Source: a virus | IMG/VR virus record: IMGVR_UViG_3300028177_000004 | Location: 16,232 to 80,231 of that record | DNA: 64,000 nucleotides | Direction: 5' to 3' (one strand) | Translations under genes and position numbers: made by a program | Shown here: positions 53,728 to 62,950 of the stretch, piece by piece | Numbering within the stretch: position 1 is the stretch's first letter | Layout of the letters: each line of letters begins with the position of its first letter | The notes under the pieces: generated by a model | Seen by the model: the letters and a program-made list of their open reading frames with translations, nothing else | Databases searched by the model: none | Told to the model about the DNA's origin: nothing

Positions 53728-54275
53728 AGGCGAGTGTCGCATTTAAGACATCGTTCGGACCATGGATAGCTCTCTCGGTATTCCATGGGGTGAGAACAGT
53801 CTAAAATTTCCGTAACTGAAGTATTGACGATGTCACGAACAAATCCAGATAACGACTTACCTTCACGCTCGGCTGCGACTTTCCAGCGCTCATGATCTTT
53901 TTGCGTGGAGCGAATAAGAATCTGCTTATCAGCCGGGCCGTCGTCGTCACTGATCTTTGTAGAAATTTTGGGATCTAAGGTTTCTGCCAGTTTGTCCATA
54001 GCCGCTTCGACGTTGTCCTGTTGAGTAGCAATCTCATTGTCGTCGTGGATTTTTTGGGACAGTTGAGCGGCAGCCGCAAGTGGGTCATATTGAACTGTTG
54101 GTTCTGGTTTTGGCTCTGGTTCTGATTCCATAGCGAGCTCAATCCCCCCCATCTCGTCGAGAAAAGCTTGGAGCTCGTCGGTCTCAACAGTTTCTGTCTG
54201 TTCAGGTTCCTCGGCGTCGTCCTCGGCATCTGCGGGGAGGTATTGAGACATCGGGATATTCGTTGAGTCGCTCAT
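53688..54275 (-). CDS. Acidic protein with RHH-like and zinc-ribbon C-terminal parts
   Basis: 195 residues. Acidic N-terminal half; a segment KQILIRSTQKDHERWKVAA, GKSLSGFVRDIV that reads as ribbon-helix-helix; and a final zinc site (CSHPM, CLKCDTRLW). TAGACT lies 7 nt before its ATG, though inside the upstream gene's end. Function unknown, likely DNA binding. Confidence 0.55.
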   Translation of the reverse strand: MSDSTNIPMSQYLPADAEDDAEEPEQTETVETDELQAFLDEMGGIELAMESEPEPKPEPTVQYDPLAAAAQLSQKIHDDNEIATQQDNVEAAMDKLAETLDPKISTKISDDDGPADKQILIRSTQKDHERWKVAAEREGKSLSGFVRDIVNTSVTEILDCSHPMEYRESYPWSERCLKCDTRLWSSNETHIENRR

Positions 54276-54280
54276 GTATA

Positions 54281-54961
54281 TCAGTCTAGGTCTTCAGACT
54301 GGGCTGGTAGGGGAAGCTCTATAATCTCCGCTTCGACGATGCCGTCATCGGCGGAATCCAAGATGTCTTCTTCAGGAACATCTAATACTTTGGAACCCAA
54401 CATTTGGTCTACTTCTTCTTGTGGCAAAACACCGCTTTTGGCCATCAATTGCAACAATTCTTTGGCTTCTTGCTCGGGAGAGAACTGGGCTAGTGGTGCA
54501 GCATCATTGTCGCCAACCATAGACACTCGAATGGGGTCGGAAAGGTTGGTCGACATGTCCATTTGAATGGAAATATTATTACTTTCCATACCTAAGAGCT
54601 TCGAGCGTCGGTCCATAATCGACAGAACTTGCTGAATTGCCTTCATGTCTGGCTCCACTTGAATTTCCGTGCCATCGTCTAGAGAAACCCTGCGATGTTG
54701 GGTCATGGGCCAAATTGCCGCTTGTAGCGAATCAAGACGTTCCAATTCCATTCGTAGAACTTCTGGATAAGCCATAAGGGCTTCACGGTTCATGCGTTCT
54801 AGCTGCCGACCGATGGATTTTGAAACTACAGAAGTGGATACCCCAAAACGACGACCTATTTCTTGGGAAGTTACGCCACCCTGCCGCATTTTGAACATGC
54901 GAAGGTCGCGTTCTGCCAGAAACTCCCTAGTCAGGGCTTTGCTTGTTCCGTCTGCTGCCAT
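54281..54961 (-). CDS. Terminase-small-subunit-like DNA-binding protein
   Basis: 226 residues. N-terminal HTH (RQGGVTSQEIGRRFGVSTSVV), then a long helical part (MELERLDSLQAAIWPMTQ, IQQVLSIMDRRSKLLGM), an arrangement frequent in small terminase subunits that bind the packaging site. Acidic C-terminal tail. The large subunit is not in the window, so the call is provisional. Confidence 0.55.
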   Translation of the reverse strand: MAADGTSKALTREFLAERDLRMFKMRQGGVTSQEIGRRFGVSTSVVSKSIGRQLERMNREALMAYPEVLRMELERLDSLQAAIWPMTQHRRVSLDDGTEIQVEPDMKAIQQVLSIMDRRSKLLGMESNNISIQMDMSTNLSDPIRVSMVGDNDAAPLAQFSPEQEAKELLQLMAKSGVLPQEEVDQMLGSKVLDVPEEDILDSADDGIVEAEIIELPLPAQSEDLD

Positions 54962-54963
54962 AA

Positions 54964-56748
54964 TTAACTTACGTCCATAAACTGTGTTACTTCAAAGGGA
55001 AACTTTTTCCCGCGCTTCATTTGCAACGGCCAATATCTTATGTCGCGTGCGCCTCTGAAGTGATTAACTTCATATACATATTCTCCCATATGGGTGGGAT
55101 CTGGTTGTAAAGCAAGCCCGAATTCGGGCCAACGAGACCAAACGGCTGACCCGAAAGGACGCAACTCTCGGCTAGTCATGGAGCTCCCTAAAGGGGCGTG
55201 ATGTTCTAACCACAGGGCACATCCATAGATAGTGCGGAGCGTGTCTAAGTATCGGGCTACCTCGACGGCCACAGCTTCGGAAGTTCGGGTTCCCGGATCT
55301 AGGAAAGCTTTGTAGAGCGGTCCCATTACCAGCATGTCTGGTTTGGTTTCCTCTATGTGTTGCTCTAGCAGAATTCGGTCATGAGCATTTAGTAGATCAA
55401 GCCCGTCTGGCTTAATGAATAAATGTGCATGCATTTTGTCAGCGAAGCCCATGGACTTGGCCGCACCAACGATGTTTCTGGATGTGCGCCGGATGATTCT
55501 TTCGGGATTTTCTAAGTCAACTGTCAGTGTTCGGATTTGGGGCATCTTCTGGAATGTAAATGGGTTTACGCCCAAACCAGAACAAATGGCGACTTGTCGG
55601 GCGAGCATTGTTTTGCCGACACCTTCTGCAGCTACCACCATTACCCGTTCTCTACGTTCTAGAAGGCCGGGAATCAACCAGTCATAATCGTCGTTGACAG
55701 TTTCTTGGAGGAACTCGTCCCATACGACCAAACGACCCTCATCTCTGAGAGTCGTTTCTTCACGGGTCTGGGTTAGTTGTTGTGCCTTATTAAGTATTTG
55801 TGTTGGGGTTTTGTTGGGGTCATCAAGAAGTTGCCGTATTTGTTCGAGAGCCAGTTCTTCCGGTGAAGGTGGGGGAAGCTCTTCTTCTGGTGTTTCTTCT
55901 AGCTCTGGCTGTGATTCTTGCCCCTCAAACTCAGACTTGAGTATGTCTGACTCAACTTTTATGAGTTCGGTTGTAGAACCCCCAGCTTCGATATGGTCAG
56001 TGATGTCTTTTGCTTCTGGACATTTGAAAATCTCAACATCACAGCCCGCCTTTTTGAGTTCCCCATAGACATGAAGAGCGTGCTTTCTTCCGATTTCATC
56101 GTTGTCGGCGATGATGTCTACCGTTGCCCCAGCAAGAGCTTCAGTATGTATTTCTAACCACTTTCCCGCACCACCCGGCATCGTTGTAGCGCAGGCACCC
56201 AGTTCGGTCAGTGTGTCGCAGTCCTTCTCGCCCTCCACGACGAAGATGGACTCGCCGTTCTCTTTCTGTCTAAGCACCTTAGGCAAATTGTAAAGAACCT
56301 TAGGCGTGCTGCCCAGCTTGTAGGTCCATCCACCAGAACCGTCAGGTCGTCTTTGACGAAACGTTTTCTTACCATCAGGTTCAACAAAACGAACTTTTTC
56401 GAAAAGAAGCACATTGTCGGCATCTTTGTATTCATATTTACTTACAAAAGTAAGTTTTTTAGGTGTTGACTTTTCGTACTTAGGCGGGTCGAAATCTGTT
56501 GACGAATTCTTGCTGTCTGGTCGTAAATCTGCCAGAGTTAAACCAATAGACGCAACTATTTCTGCAGCGCCACACGCTCCTGCAGATCGATGACAGTGGA
56601 CCAATATTTGTCCGTCATCTTTTTCGTGTATGGATAACGATGGATTATTGTCGTCTTGTCTACAAGGACAACGGGCTTCCCATCCATTACTGGAAGTAGT
56701 GACACCATCGAGACGTTCTAAGAAGGAAGCGGTGTGGTTATAGTTCAT
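54964..56748 (-). CDS. Primase-helicase (TOPRIM plus RepA/DnaB-like ATPase)
   Basis: 594 residues. N-terminal zinc-finger-like CPCRQDDNNPSLSIH and HCHRSAGACG, then TOPRIM motifs (VVEGEKDCDTL, about 170-180; IIADNDEIGRKH, about 215), an acidic linker, and a C-terminal RepA-type ATPase with Walker A AAEGVGKTML (about 372-381) and later LWLEHHAP. It would prime and unwind at the fork. GTG/ATG overlap couples it to the WhiB gene upstream. Confidence 0.8.
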   Translation of the reverse strand: MNYNHTASFLERLDGVTTSSNGWEARCPCRQDDNNPSLSIHEKDDGQILVHCHRSAGACGAAEIVASIGLTLADLRPDSKNSSTDFDPPKYEKSTPKKLTFVSKYEYKDADNVLLFEKVRFVEPDGKKTFRQRRPDGSGGWTYKLGSTPKVLYNLPKVLRQKENGESIFVVEGEKDCDTLTELGACATTMPGGAGKWLEIHTEALAGATVDIIADNDEIGRKHALHVYGELKKAGCDVEIFKCPEAKDITDHIEAGGSTTELIKVESDILKSEFEGQESQPELEETPEEELPPPSPEELALEQIRQLLDDPNKTPTQILNKAQQLTQTREETTLRDEGRLVVWDEFLQETVNDDYDWLIPGLLERRERVMVVAAEGVGKTMLARQVAICSGLGVNPFTFQKMPQIRTLTVDLENPERIIRRTSRNIVGAAKSMGFADKMHAHLFIKPDGLDLLNAHDRILLEQHIEETKPDMLVMGPLYKAFLDPGTRTSEAVAVEVARYLDTLRTIYGCALWLEHHAPLGSSMTSRELRPFGSAVWSRWPEFGLALQPDPTHMGEYVYEVNHFRGARDIRYWPLQMKRGKKFPFEVTQFMDVS

Positions 56749-57125
56749 CTTTGCTTAGGTCTGCCCGGGCTATACCCTGTTGGATTCGAAGATCGTGTTC
56801 CACCACGCCCACTTCGGGCACCCGGTAAATACACTCGTGCAGAACGATCAGCGTAAATGTTTCTAGAGCGTCTTAGTATTGCACGTTCTGTTTCATCCAT
56901 GCCACCCCATATTCCTAGGGGCTCATGATGAAGAGAATATTCCAAACACTCACTAATACTAGAACACGACTGACAGATCAACTTTGCTACAATTGCGTTT
57001 TCTTTGGCTTCTGCTAGAGCTGCTCCCTGTGTTTCTTTCTTTCGGAGAGGAAACCACCAGTCTGTGGGTTTCCCGGTACAGGCCCCCGTGTCGGGCGGCA
57101 TAAGAGGCGGTTTCTCTATAATCAC
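56745..57125 (-). CDS. WhiB-family protein (third copy)
   Basis: 126 residues. Cys ligands C16, C51, C54 and C60 (CQSCSSISEC), GIWGG at 71-75, then an RRSR basic helix and an Arg/Gly-rich tail. Embedded in the replication cluster, overlapping the primase-helicase gene by 4 nt. Confidence 0.88.
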   Translation of the reverse strand: MIIEKPPLMPPDTGACTGKPTDWWFPLRKKETQGAALAEAKENAIVAKLICQSCSSISECLEYSLHHEPLGIWGGMDETERAILRRSRNIYADRSARVYLPGARSGRGGTRSSNPTGYSPGRPKQR

Positions 57126-57126
57126 G

Positions 57127-57552
57127 CTATCCCTTCCGCCTAGTAATCCGATTTACGTCGTCAGCTGATAGAAACACCAACGCAGACTGGATTTCCAGAT
57201 TTCCCCCAGCGTCCACGGCGACTATGTCGATGACATCGGACGGAACCGAAAGCTCTCTGGCGAGTGCTGCACGAGTCTGCTCGATGACCAACTCATCTTG
57301 TCCTAGATCGGCGGCGTAGTCAATGCTTATGATGGAATTTTTTTCAGCGGCCCCCGGATTTTTCCACTCAGCATCTCGCTCGGCTGTCTTCAAACACCAA
57401 ACGCAAGCAATCTTGGGTGCCGTAGACGCCCTGTTACGGACCTCTATGTGGCCACACTCTAAGTGGTGATGGTATTTGACTTTCCCCCAACCACCGAGTC
57501 GCTCGATTCGCTCAACGGAACGTCGGGGAGATTTGCGGTGCTCCGTCGTCAT
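57127..57552 (-). CDS. Unknown protein with zinc-type motif
   Basis: 141 residues from ATG 57552. HHHLECGHIEVRNR and ACVWC give a C...H...C-x2-C cluster; the C-terminal half is acidic alpha/beta. Function unknown; just upstream of WhiB. Confidence 0.55.
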   Translation of the reverse strand: MTTEHRKSPRRSVERIERLGGWGKVKYHHHLECGHIEVRNRASTAPKIACVWCLKTAERDAEWKNPGAAEKNSIISIDYAADLGQDELVIEQTRAALARELSVPSDVIDIVAVDAGGNLEIQSALVFLSADDVNRITRRKG

Positions 57553-57617
57553 GCCTACATTGAACCACAAGGGGGTCGCTTTGCGGCGTCTTTTAGCTTA
57601 AGATTCTGAAATGACGA

Positions 57618-58019
57618 TCAGCGCTTACCGCCATGATAAACCGTGGCATGACCCCCGTCGACCAGATCCTCATTCAAGCAGGCGCTCTTATTCTCATCAC
57701 AATAGATGTCGGCCAATATTCGTCCGAACTTGCCGCTCTTGTCTTTGTGAGTTTGAATGTAGATCGTGTCGAGACCATCAAGCCAATCGATGGCGTAAGC
57801 CGTGGCAGCCTTACCCGCAGCCTTTTCAACCAAATCCTTGGTACGAGTCTCGGGAGTGTTTATCCCGAGGAGGCGAAGACGAGCTTTGTGATGAATGTCG
57901 AAACCGACATCGATCATGGCGTCGATAGTGTCACCGTCGACTACTCGTAAAACTTTTGCTGCGTAGAAGTATTTAGATTCTGTACGGCAGTCACAATTGG
58001 GATCACATTGACATTCCAC
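57618..58019 (-). CDS. Staphylococcal-nuclease-like (SNase) nuclease
   Basis: 133 residues. Thermonuclease motifs: VVDGDTIDA (metal Asp), RLRLLGINTPETR (catalytic Arg/Glu) and GKFGRILADIY (second Arg), LNEDLVDGGHATVYHGG. A short Cys-rich N-terminus (CQCDPNCDC) replaces a signal peptide, so it acts in the cytoplasm and may carry a metal or be redox-sensitive. May degrade DNA/RNA of the host. Confidence 0.8.
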   Translation of the reverse strand: MECQCDPNCDCRTESKYFYAAKVLRVVDGDTIDAMIDVGFDIHHKARLRLLGINTPETRTKDLVEKAAGKAATAYAIDWLDGLDTIYIQTHKDKSGKFGRILADIYCDENKSACLNEDLVDGGHATVYHGGKR

Positions 58020-58030
58020 AGGCGCCTCTC

Positions 58031-58201
58031 CTAATCATTCTGGGTGAACTTTGTGTTCTCGACCCGCTTTTTTCTTATAGCTCGCGGATGCTCTTCTTCG
58101 ACAACTAAATCTTCAAAGTCTTCAGGGTCACCCCTGAAGTCCTTACCGAGACGCCGGTATTCTTCCCAGTAGTCATTGTCTGCGTTCGCATTCTTCGCCA
58201 C
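58031..58201 (-). CDS. Small charged protein, 56 residues
   Basis: GTG start. Reads VAKNANADNDYWEEYRRLGK, acidic middle and basic end (RKKRVENTKF). Function unknown; sits between the capsid terminator and the nuclease gene. Confidence 0.5.
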   Translation of the reverse strand: MAKNANADNDYWEEYRRLGKDFRGDPEDFEDLVVEEEHPRAIRKKRVENTKFTQND

Positions 58202-58239
58202 GGCTAAATATTACTACTTGTAAGCCCCAATAGAAGTAG

Positions 58240-58273
58240 AAAACCCCCGGCCCGTAGTGGACCGGGGGCTTTC
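58240..58273 (-). terminator. Strong intrinsic terminator after the capsid gene
   Basis: On the minus strand AGCCCCCGGTCC pairs with CGGGCCGGGGGT, tetra-loop-like ACTA, followed by TTTTCT. Placed 60-95 nt after the capsid stop. Confidence 0.85.
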
Positions 58274-58334
58274 TGTTGTGCTTTTCTGTGTGCTACTTAG
58301 CCATTTGCTAAGTAGAGCTTCTCCCTAAGTCAGA

Positions 58335-59669
58335 TTAGGAAGTCGGAGCGTTGTTGAAGGTAACCTTCACAAACGCTTCAGGGCGCTTCACAGCAAGAGC
58401 GAGCCTCTGCTCCGCAAGCACCACGATGGCGTTGCGAATGAAGAAGTCCGAGTGCTGTTCACTGATCCGAATGCTGGCCTGCTCACGGTCATAGAGCTGT
58501 GCACCGGTACCGAATGCGCCGACGACACAAGTGCCTTCAGCGATGGCCGGAGTCTCAATGACAGGGAGTCGCCACACGCGAGGCTCGCCGCCGAGCGCCA
58601 CAGAAACCGCGACCAAGTACTGGCCGTTGGAATCTTTGGTGAGCTCAACGTCTTCCCAGTCGTTCGGGTGCATCACGACGCCTGTGGGCTCGTAGTATGC
58701 GAGGAACGACAAGGTTGCCGCACGCCGGATGGCGTCCGCTTTGGTGTCGGGTACTGGAGTGAATGCACCTGCAGACCAGTTGTAGGTCTGGATACCAGTG
58801 GTGGCGGTGATACCAGTGAGGTTTTCACCGGTACCGGCACCGCTGATGATCTGTGCATCTTCCTGAAGGCGAAGGCCGTAAAGAAGCTCGTTGTCGATGA
58901 TCGACCGGAGCTGCGGCTCGTCTGCCAGCACGTTGCGGTGAGCAGCTTCCCAGTGTGCAAGGGTGCGCACGGGTGCTTGCTCGCCGACGAACGCCAAGGT
59001 CGACTGCGGCTTGGCGGTGAACGCCTCAGGCGTACCTGAGCGCTCAGACACTGCAGCAGCGTTGTTGGTGAAGCCGGACATCCGGAAGTACTCGATGACA
59101 GCAGCGTTGGTTGTGCGGCTCGGGAACAAGTCACGAACGCGCTTTGTACGCTGTGGGGGCATGACGATTGGGTCACGCTGGATGGTGCCGAAAGAACCCG
59201 GAGTGCCCGTGGGCAAAGCGGAGTAAACATCCTTCTGGCCGTAAAGGTCTTTGGAAGCAAGGCTTCCGGGGACACTGAACGGAGCAGGCATGTTCGCGCC
59301 AGCAGCGCCATTGGCAAGAGCTTTGAACTCAGCAGAGTCTAGAAAAGCCTCACCGACAGTGCGGTACTGCTGAACAGCCTCTTTGACTTCGCTGCTGTTT
59401 GCCCATTCGGCTGCAGCTTCTGCGGCGACGGACTCGGTCGAGGGCTGTGAACCCCACTCGCGAGCTTTTTCCATCTCCTGAATGCCATCAATGAGACCTT
59501 TGATCTCTTTGATGTCTTTCATGTTTGTGTCGAACGCAGCTTTTTGGTCTGCATCGACTTGGACAACGCCGTCTTCGATTTCGAAAGAATCGGCGATCTC
59601 CTTGTTTGTATCCATCTTCGTCCGCATTGCGGTTTGCAACTCGGAAAGACGGGAGGTGTCCTCGCTCAT
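58335..59669 (-). CDS. Major capsid protein, HK97 fold
   Basis: 444 residues. The N-terminal 110 residues are helical and charged (delta/scaffold domain, KEIKGLIDGIQEMEKAREW). They are followed by the HK97-type core: RDPIVMPPQRTKRVRDLFP, VGEQAPVRTLAHWEAAHRNVLADEP, then QEDAQIISGAGTGENLTGI and a P-domain containing GVVMHPNDWEDVELTK, as in phage phi-C31/HK97-type proteins. Forms the head shell. RBS GAGGGA before ATG 59669. Confidence 0.9.
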   Translation of the reverse strand: MSEDTSRLSELQTAMRTKMDTNKEIADSFEIEDGVVQVDADQKAAFDTNMKDIKEIKGLIDGIQEMEKAREWGSQPSTESVAAEAAAEWANSSEVKEAVQQYRTVGEAFLDSAEFKALANGAAGANMPAPFSVPGSLASKDLYGQKDVYSALPTGTPGSFGTIQRDPIVMPPQRTKRVRDLFPSRTTNAAVIEYFRMSGFTNNAAAVSERSGTPEAFTAKPQSTLAFVGEQAPVRTLAHWEAAHRNVLADEPQLRSIIDNELLYGLRLQEDAQIISGAGTGENLTGITATTGIQTYNWSAGAFTPVPDTKADAIRRAATLSFLAYYEPTGVVMHPNDWEDVELTKDSNGQYLVAVSVALGGEPRVWRLPVIETPAIAEGTCVVGAFGTGAQLYDREQASIRISEQHSDFFIRNAIVVLAEQRLALAVKRPEAFVKVTFNNAPTS

Positions 59670-59820
59670 ATTTCCCTCCTCGGGATTAATTATTGGACGT
59701 AATTGTTAGTTGTTCGTCCGATCCCAAGGTAAGCACCCGAGCCGGTACAAGTAATAGCATACTAGTGATAGTGGTACCAGTAGGGGAAGACTGTCAAATA
59801 TTCAGGTGTTTTTTTCTGGT

Positions 59821-59895
59821 TTATTTTTTAAACCAGTAATACCAATAGATGGCTATCGCGAATGACGAAGCGCAAATCAGTGAAGCAATTTTCAT
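59821..59895 (-). CDS. Tiny membrane peptide, 24 residues
   Basis: ATG overlaps the upstream stop (ATGA); GGAAAG is the RBS. One helix (SLICASSFAIAIYWYYWF) with a KK end. Only gene in the 222-bp gap before the capsid gene; 59670-59820 shows no gene. Confidence 0.5.
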   Translation of the reverse strand: MKIASLICASSFAIAIYWYYWFKK

Positions 59896-62633
59896 TGGTT
59901 ATCTTTCCAATACCTTTCTACATACTTTGCACCGATGTCACCGAAGAAGGCATCGAACTCAGTTTTGCTATTGATTTCGAAATGCCCATCTCTATTTCTG
60001 AACGCTATCAGTCTTGGCGCATCTCCAGTGTTCTCCCACAGGAAGAACTCGTCATATAGGCCTTCTGTTATTTGTCTACTTACATGGCCTCTTAGTTCTC
60101 CAGCGATTTGGGTACCAAAACCGGTTGGGATATCAGGCCCACCAGCTGCTTTTCGTTGGGCGATCCTCTTATTTGCTACATCGCCGGGGACATGAACAAA
60201 ATGACCAACAGTCGAATAACCGCGCGATCTAGCAGTACGGAGGTGTTCGGCTCGTTTCCCCGTGCCCTGCACTACAGCATCCATCTTGGCGTTGATGGCA
60301 CTATCCAGAACGCCGCGAGTCGCTGTAACGGATGCTCCGTGGAATGCCATAGCGTTTTTGGGGTCCCAGCCCTCTAGGCCCGTTTTGATGAAATCCGGAT
60401 CTATGTGGGCAGCTTCAGTGTCGTTTGGAACACTTATGGAGCCATTGCTAATCAAAGTGGACTTACCGGAACCCGTTGTACCACCAATGAAGTAAAGGGT
60501 TCTATCTTCCTTGTCTCTGTGTTCTGGCTTGACCTTGGCAAGTATTCGTTGGCCCATTGCTTTTCCGCCGCTACCAAAGCGTCCGCTTCGCATCCCACCT
60601 GAAAAATCATTGCGTATCTGGAGTGCTTCACGTTTCATCTTGTCTGAAGCAACCGCTCGCACACTTGCTGGGGCTTCAGCCCAAAGACCGGGATTATCTT
60701 GAAGTATCTTAAGCCACTCTTTTTCACTAGGGCTTAAACGATCTCTACGCGAACGCAGACCCTGACCGGGGTCGAGGGCAATTCGCCCTTCAGCGAGCTC
60801 GCCCCTGATTGCGTCTGCGTTGGCCCTTTGAGCCAACTTGGCTTCTAGGGCTTCGCGATAATTGTCTCTGGCGGATTCAGTGCCGTTCCCGTGGTATTTA
60901 CTAATCTGATCCTGAATGAAGTCTATTTCACGTTGTATATCTGAAGTTTCTTCTCGTATCCGAATCAAATCATCCCAGTAGCCGGTGTATTCGTTGAAGG
61001 TATCCCTTCCCCATTGATCTTCACGCCACTCAGGTTCACTACTGCCACCGTATGGCAGATCTGCTTCGTTGGTTTCGAAGGGACCGTATTCACGCTCAAT
61101 AAAGGTATCCCTATCTTCGTCGCCGTCGATAGCCGCTAAGAAATTTCTAGTGTCTGCGTGATATGGCCTTGAAGCGCTTTCCGTTGCGCTATCGAGCTCA
61201 TCTTCTTTTTCCCTGAGTTCAGTTGTTAAGTCGTTGCGTTCAATCCCTGAATTTTCAATAAAGTCTGCCCACCACTCGACCTGACTCCAAAGCTCGTCAT
61301 GCTCTTCGATAATGTTTTGATCTATTTCGGGTAAATCTGCGAACTCGTCTCCACTCGCATATTCGTCTGTTGACGGTTCTCCTACTTGCCGAATTCGCCT
61401 ATCGTTAGGTCGATGAATGGAATATCTATGAAAATCAATTCGATTATGTTCATCTAAGAAAGCGAAATACTCATCTATGTCAGCTCCCATATCTTCAATA
61501 TTTTGCTCAGGGGTCTGAAGCATATGATCGATTTGCCGTCGAGAACGTATGCCACCATTTGCAGAAGCTCCTAACGATAGAGCCGATCTGCTTTTACCCA
61601 TGGCGGTACCGAGTTCTTCACGAAGACGCGATTCTTCCTGTTGAAGTGGCGCCATCATGCCCCTAATGCGAGCAACGTCAGCGTGACTACCTTCCTTTTG
61701 GGCTTTCTTGAGTTGTTGAAGGAGAGGGTCGAGTTTCTCCGTTCGCAACTTGTCAATTTCCTTGCTAAGAGACGCCATTCTGACTTCGTCGGTTACGGGT
61801 TCTGGCTTTGCTTTAGGTTCTGGACGTTTCAGCGTGCCGGGTTTCCCATCCCAAACGGAACGCACACCTCTTTTTTTCCCGGGGAGGTTGGTGTTAAGCC
61901 CGGGGATGGCAGGGCGTGCGTATGGGGTGCCCTCTTGAACTATCCCGTCGTTGTCGCCATCCCAAGCCTTTGGGTCAAACCGTGCGGTACGTCCGATACG
62001 GCGACCAATACCTTTAACTTCGTACACTTCTTCGAATAGACGCTTTTTACGTCGTTTCATTTTAGATAGCTCGTCACGAACAATGTTTCGTATTCGTTGA
62101 CGTTCCAGTCTTTGCTGGTAGCGCCTTCCAAGAGCTGTACTGCCAGTGGCTCGTGCATAGTCCGTCATGTTGGTGCACGGGGTCCAAACCCTACGTCCGC
62201 TACGGGATATACGTCTAGATACACCGATACATCCCAATTGGCGTGCTCTACGACGCGCTTGGTTGATGTTGTCGAAAACGTCCGTGTCACCGTCTACAGG
62301 TCGAAAAGTCATACCCTTGCCGGATACGAGTCCGCCACCAGACAGAGTGTCAATTCCAGTGACACCCCGTTCTCTCAATTTGTCCCATTGGCGCTTAGTT
62401 TTCTTCTTGCGTTTGCGACCCTTTTGGGAACGGATCTTCTGAGTTTCTTCAACGACATCTAAAGCGCTTTTTTCTTTTTCGCCGTTGGTGAGGCGCTCGT
62501 ATTCTTCCATGGTGCTGCACGCCATCCATGTTCCATCGGGATGACGGTGCGCACCGGTACAGCCGAGTTCAGCAGCCTCTCTTAGAGCCTGCGCTTTCTT
62601 GGCAGTTTCGGAGTCCGTGCGTGCCTCGGGCAT
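59892..62633 (-). CDS. Head-region polymorphic protein with C-terminal zeta-toxin-type kinase domain
   Basis: 913 residues. Two N-terminal repeats (GCTGAHRHPDGTWMACSTMEEY and GCIGVSRRISRSGRRVWTPC) and the motif FDPKAWDGDNDGIVQEG, common in actinophage head-maturation proteins, precede a long coiled-coil, acidic middle. The C-terminal domain (about 710-880) has a P-loop GGTTGSGKST, HIDPDFIKTGLEG and AVVQGTGKR, as in zeta toxins that phosphorylate UDP-activated sugars. Upstream of the capsid gene, so probably a virion component. Confidence 0.7.
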   Translation of the reverse strand: MPEARTDSETAKKAQALREAAELGCTGAHRHPDGTWMACSTMEEYERLTNGEKEKSALDVVEETQKIRSQKGRKRKKKTKRQWDKLRERGVTGIDTLSGGGLVSGKGMTFRPVDGDTDVFDNINQARRRARQLGCIGVSRRISRSGRRVWTPCTNMTDYARATGSTALGRRYQQRLERQRIRNIVRDELSKMKRRKKRLFEEVYEVKGIGRRIGRTARFDPKAWDGDNDGIVQEGTPYARPAIPGLNTNLPGKKRGVRSVWDGKPGTLKRPEPKAKPEPVTDEVRMASLSKEIDKLRTEKLDPLLQQLKKAQKEGSHADVARIRGMMAPLQQEESRLREELGTAMGKSRSALSLGASANGGIRSRRQIDHMLQTPEQNIEDMGADIDEYFAFLDEHNRIDFHRYSIHRPNDRRIRQVGEPSTDEYASGDEFADLPEIDQNIIEEHDELWSQVEWWADFIENSGIERNDLTTELREKEDELDSATESASRPYHADTRNFLAAIDGDEDRDTFIEREYGPFETNEADLPYGGSSEPEWREDQWGRDTFNEYTGYWDDLIRIREETSDIQREIDFIQDQISKYHGNGTESARDNYREALEAKLAQRANADAIRGELAEGRIALDPGQGLRSRRDRLSPSEKEWLKILQDNPGLWAEAPASVRAVASDKMKREALQIRNDFSGGMRSGRFGSGGKAMGQRILAKVKPEHRDKEDRTLYFIGGTTGSGKSTLISNGSISVPNDTEAAHIDPDFIKTGLEGWDPKNAMAFHGASVTATRGVLDSAINAKMDAVVQGTGKRAEHLRTARSRGYSTVGHFVHVPGDVANKRIAQRKAAGGPDIPTGFGTQIAGELRGHVSRQITEGLYDEFFLWENTGDAPRLIAFRNRDGHFEINSKTEFDAFFGDIGAKYVERYWKDNQ

Positions 62634-62635
62634 CG

Positions 62636-62950
62636 TTATTCATCGCCGCTGGCAGCTTTTGCGGCGGCAGCGAAATCGTCGCCATGTCTGGATTGGTAGA
62701 GTTCAGCCTCTTCAAGTTCTTCTTTCCATTTTTCTCTGAACTCTTCGAAGGGTTCGCCTTCTAGTTCCCAATCTAGTTTTCCGCCCTCGGATGCTGGCGC
62801 GATAACTTCGTCGTGGTAGGCCATTAGTTCTTTACCAGCGATGTAATTCAATTCGTCGCCATTCTCGTCGTCTTCGGTGGAGAACGGGGGGTACCGCAGA
62901 AGCGTTGAGAGCATTATGTGATATTCCTTATGATTTTCTGGAGTAATCAT
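62636..62950 (-). CDS. Unknown acidic helical protein
   Basis: 104 residues. PFEEFREKWKEELEEAELYQ and AAAAKAASGDE indicate a helical acidic protein. ATGA overlap with the upstream head gene; next to the zeta-domain gene. Function unknown. Confidence 0.6.
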   Translation of the reverse strand: MITPENHKEYHIMLSTLLRYPPFSTEDDENGDELNYIAGKELMAYHDEVIAPASEGGKLDWELEGEPFEEFREKWKEELEEAELYQSRHGDDFAAAAKAASGDE

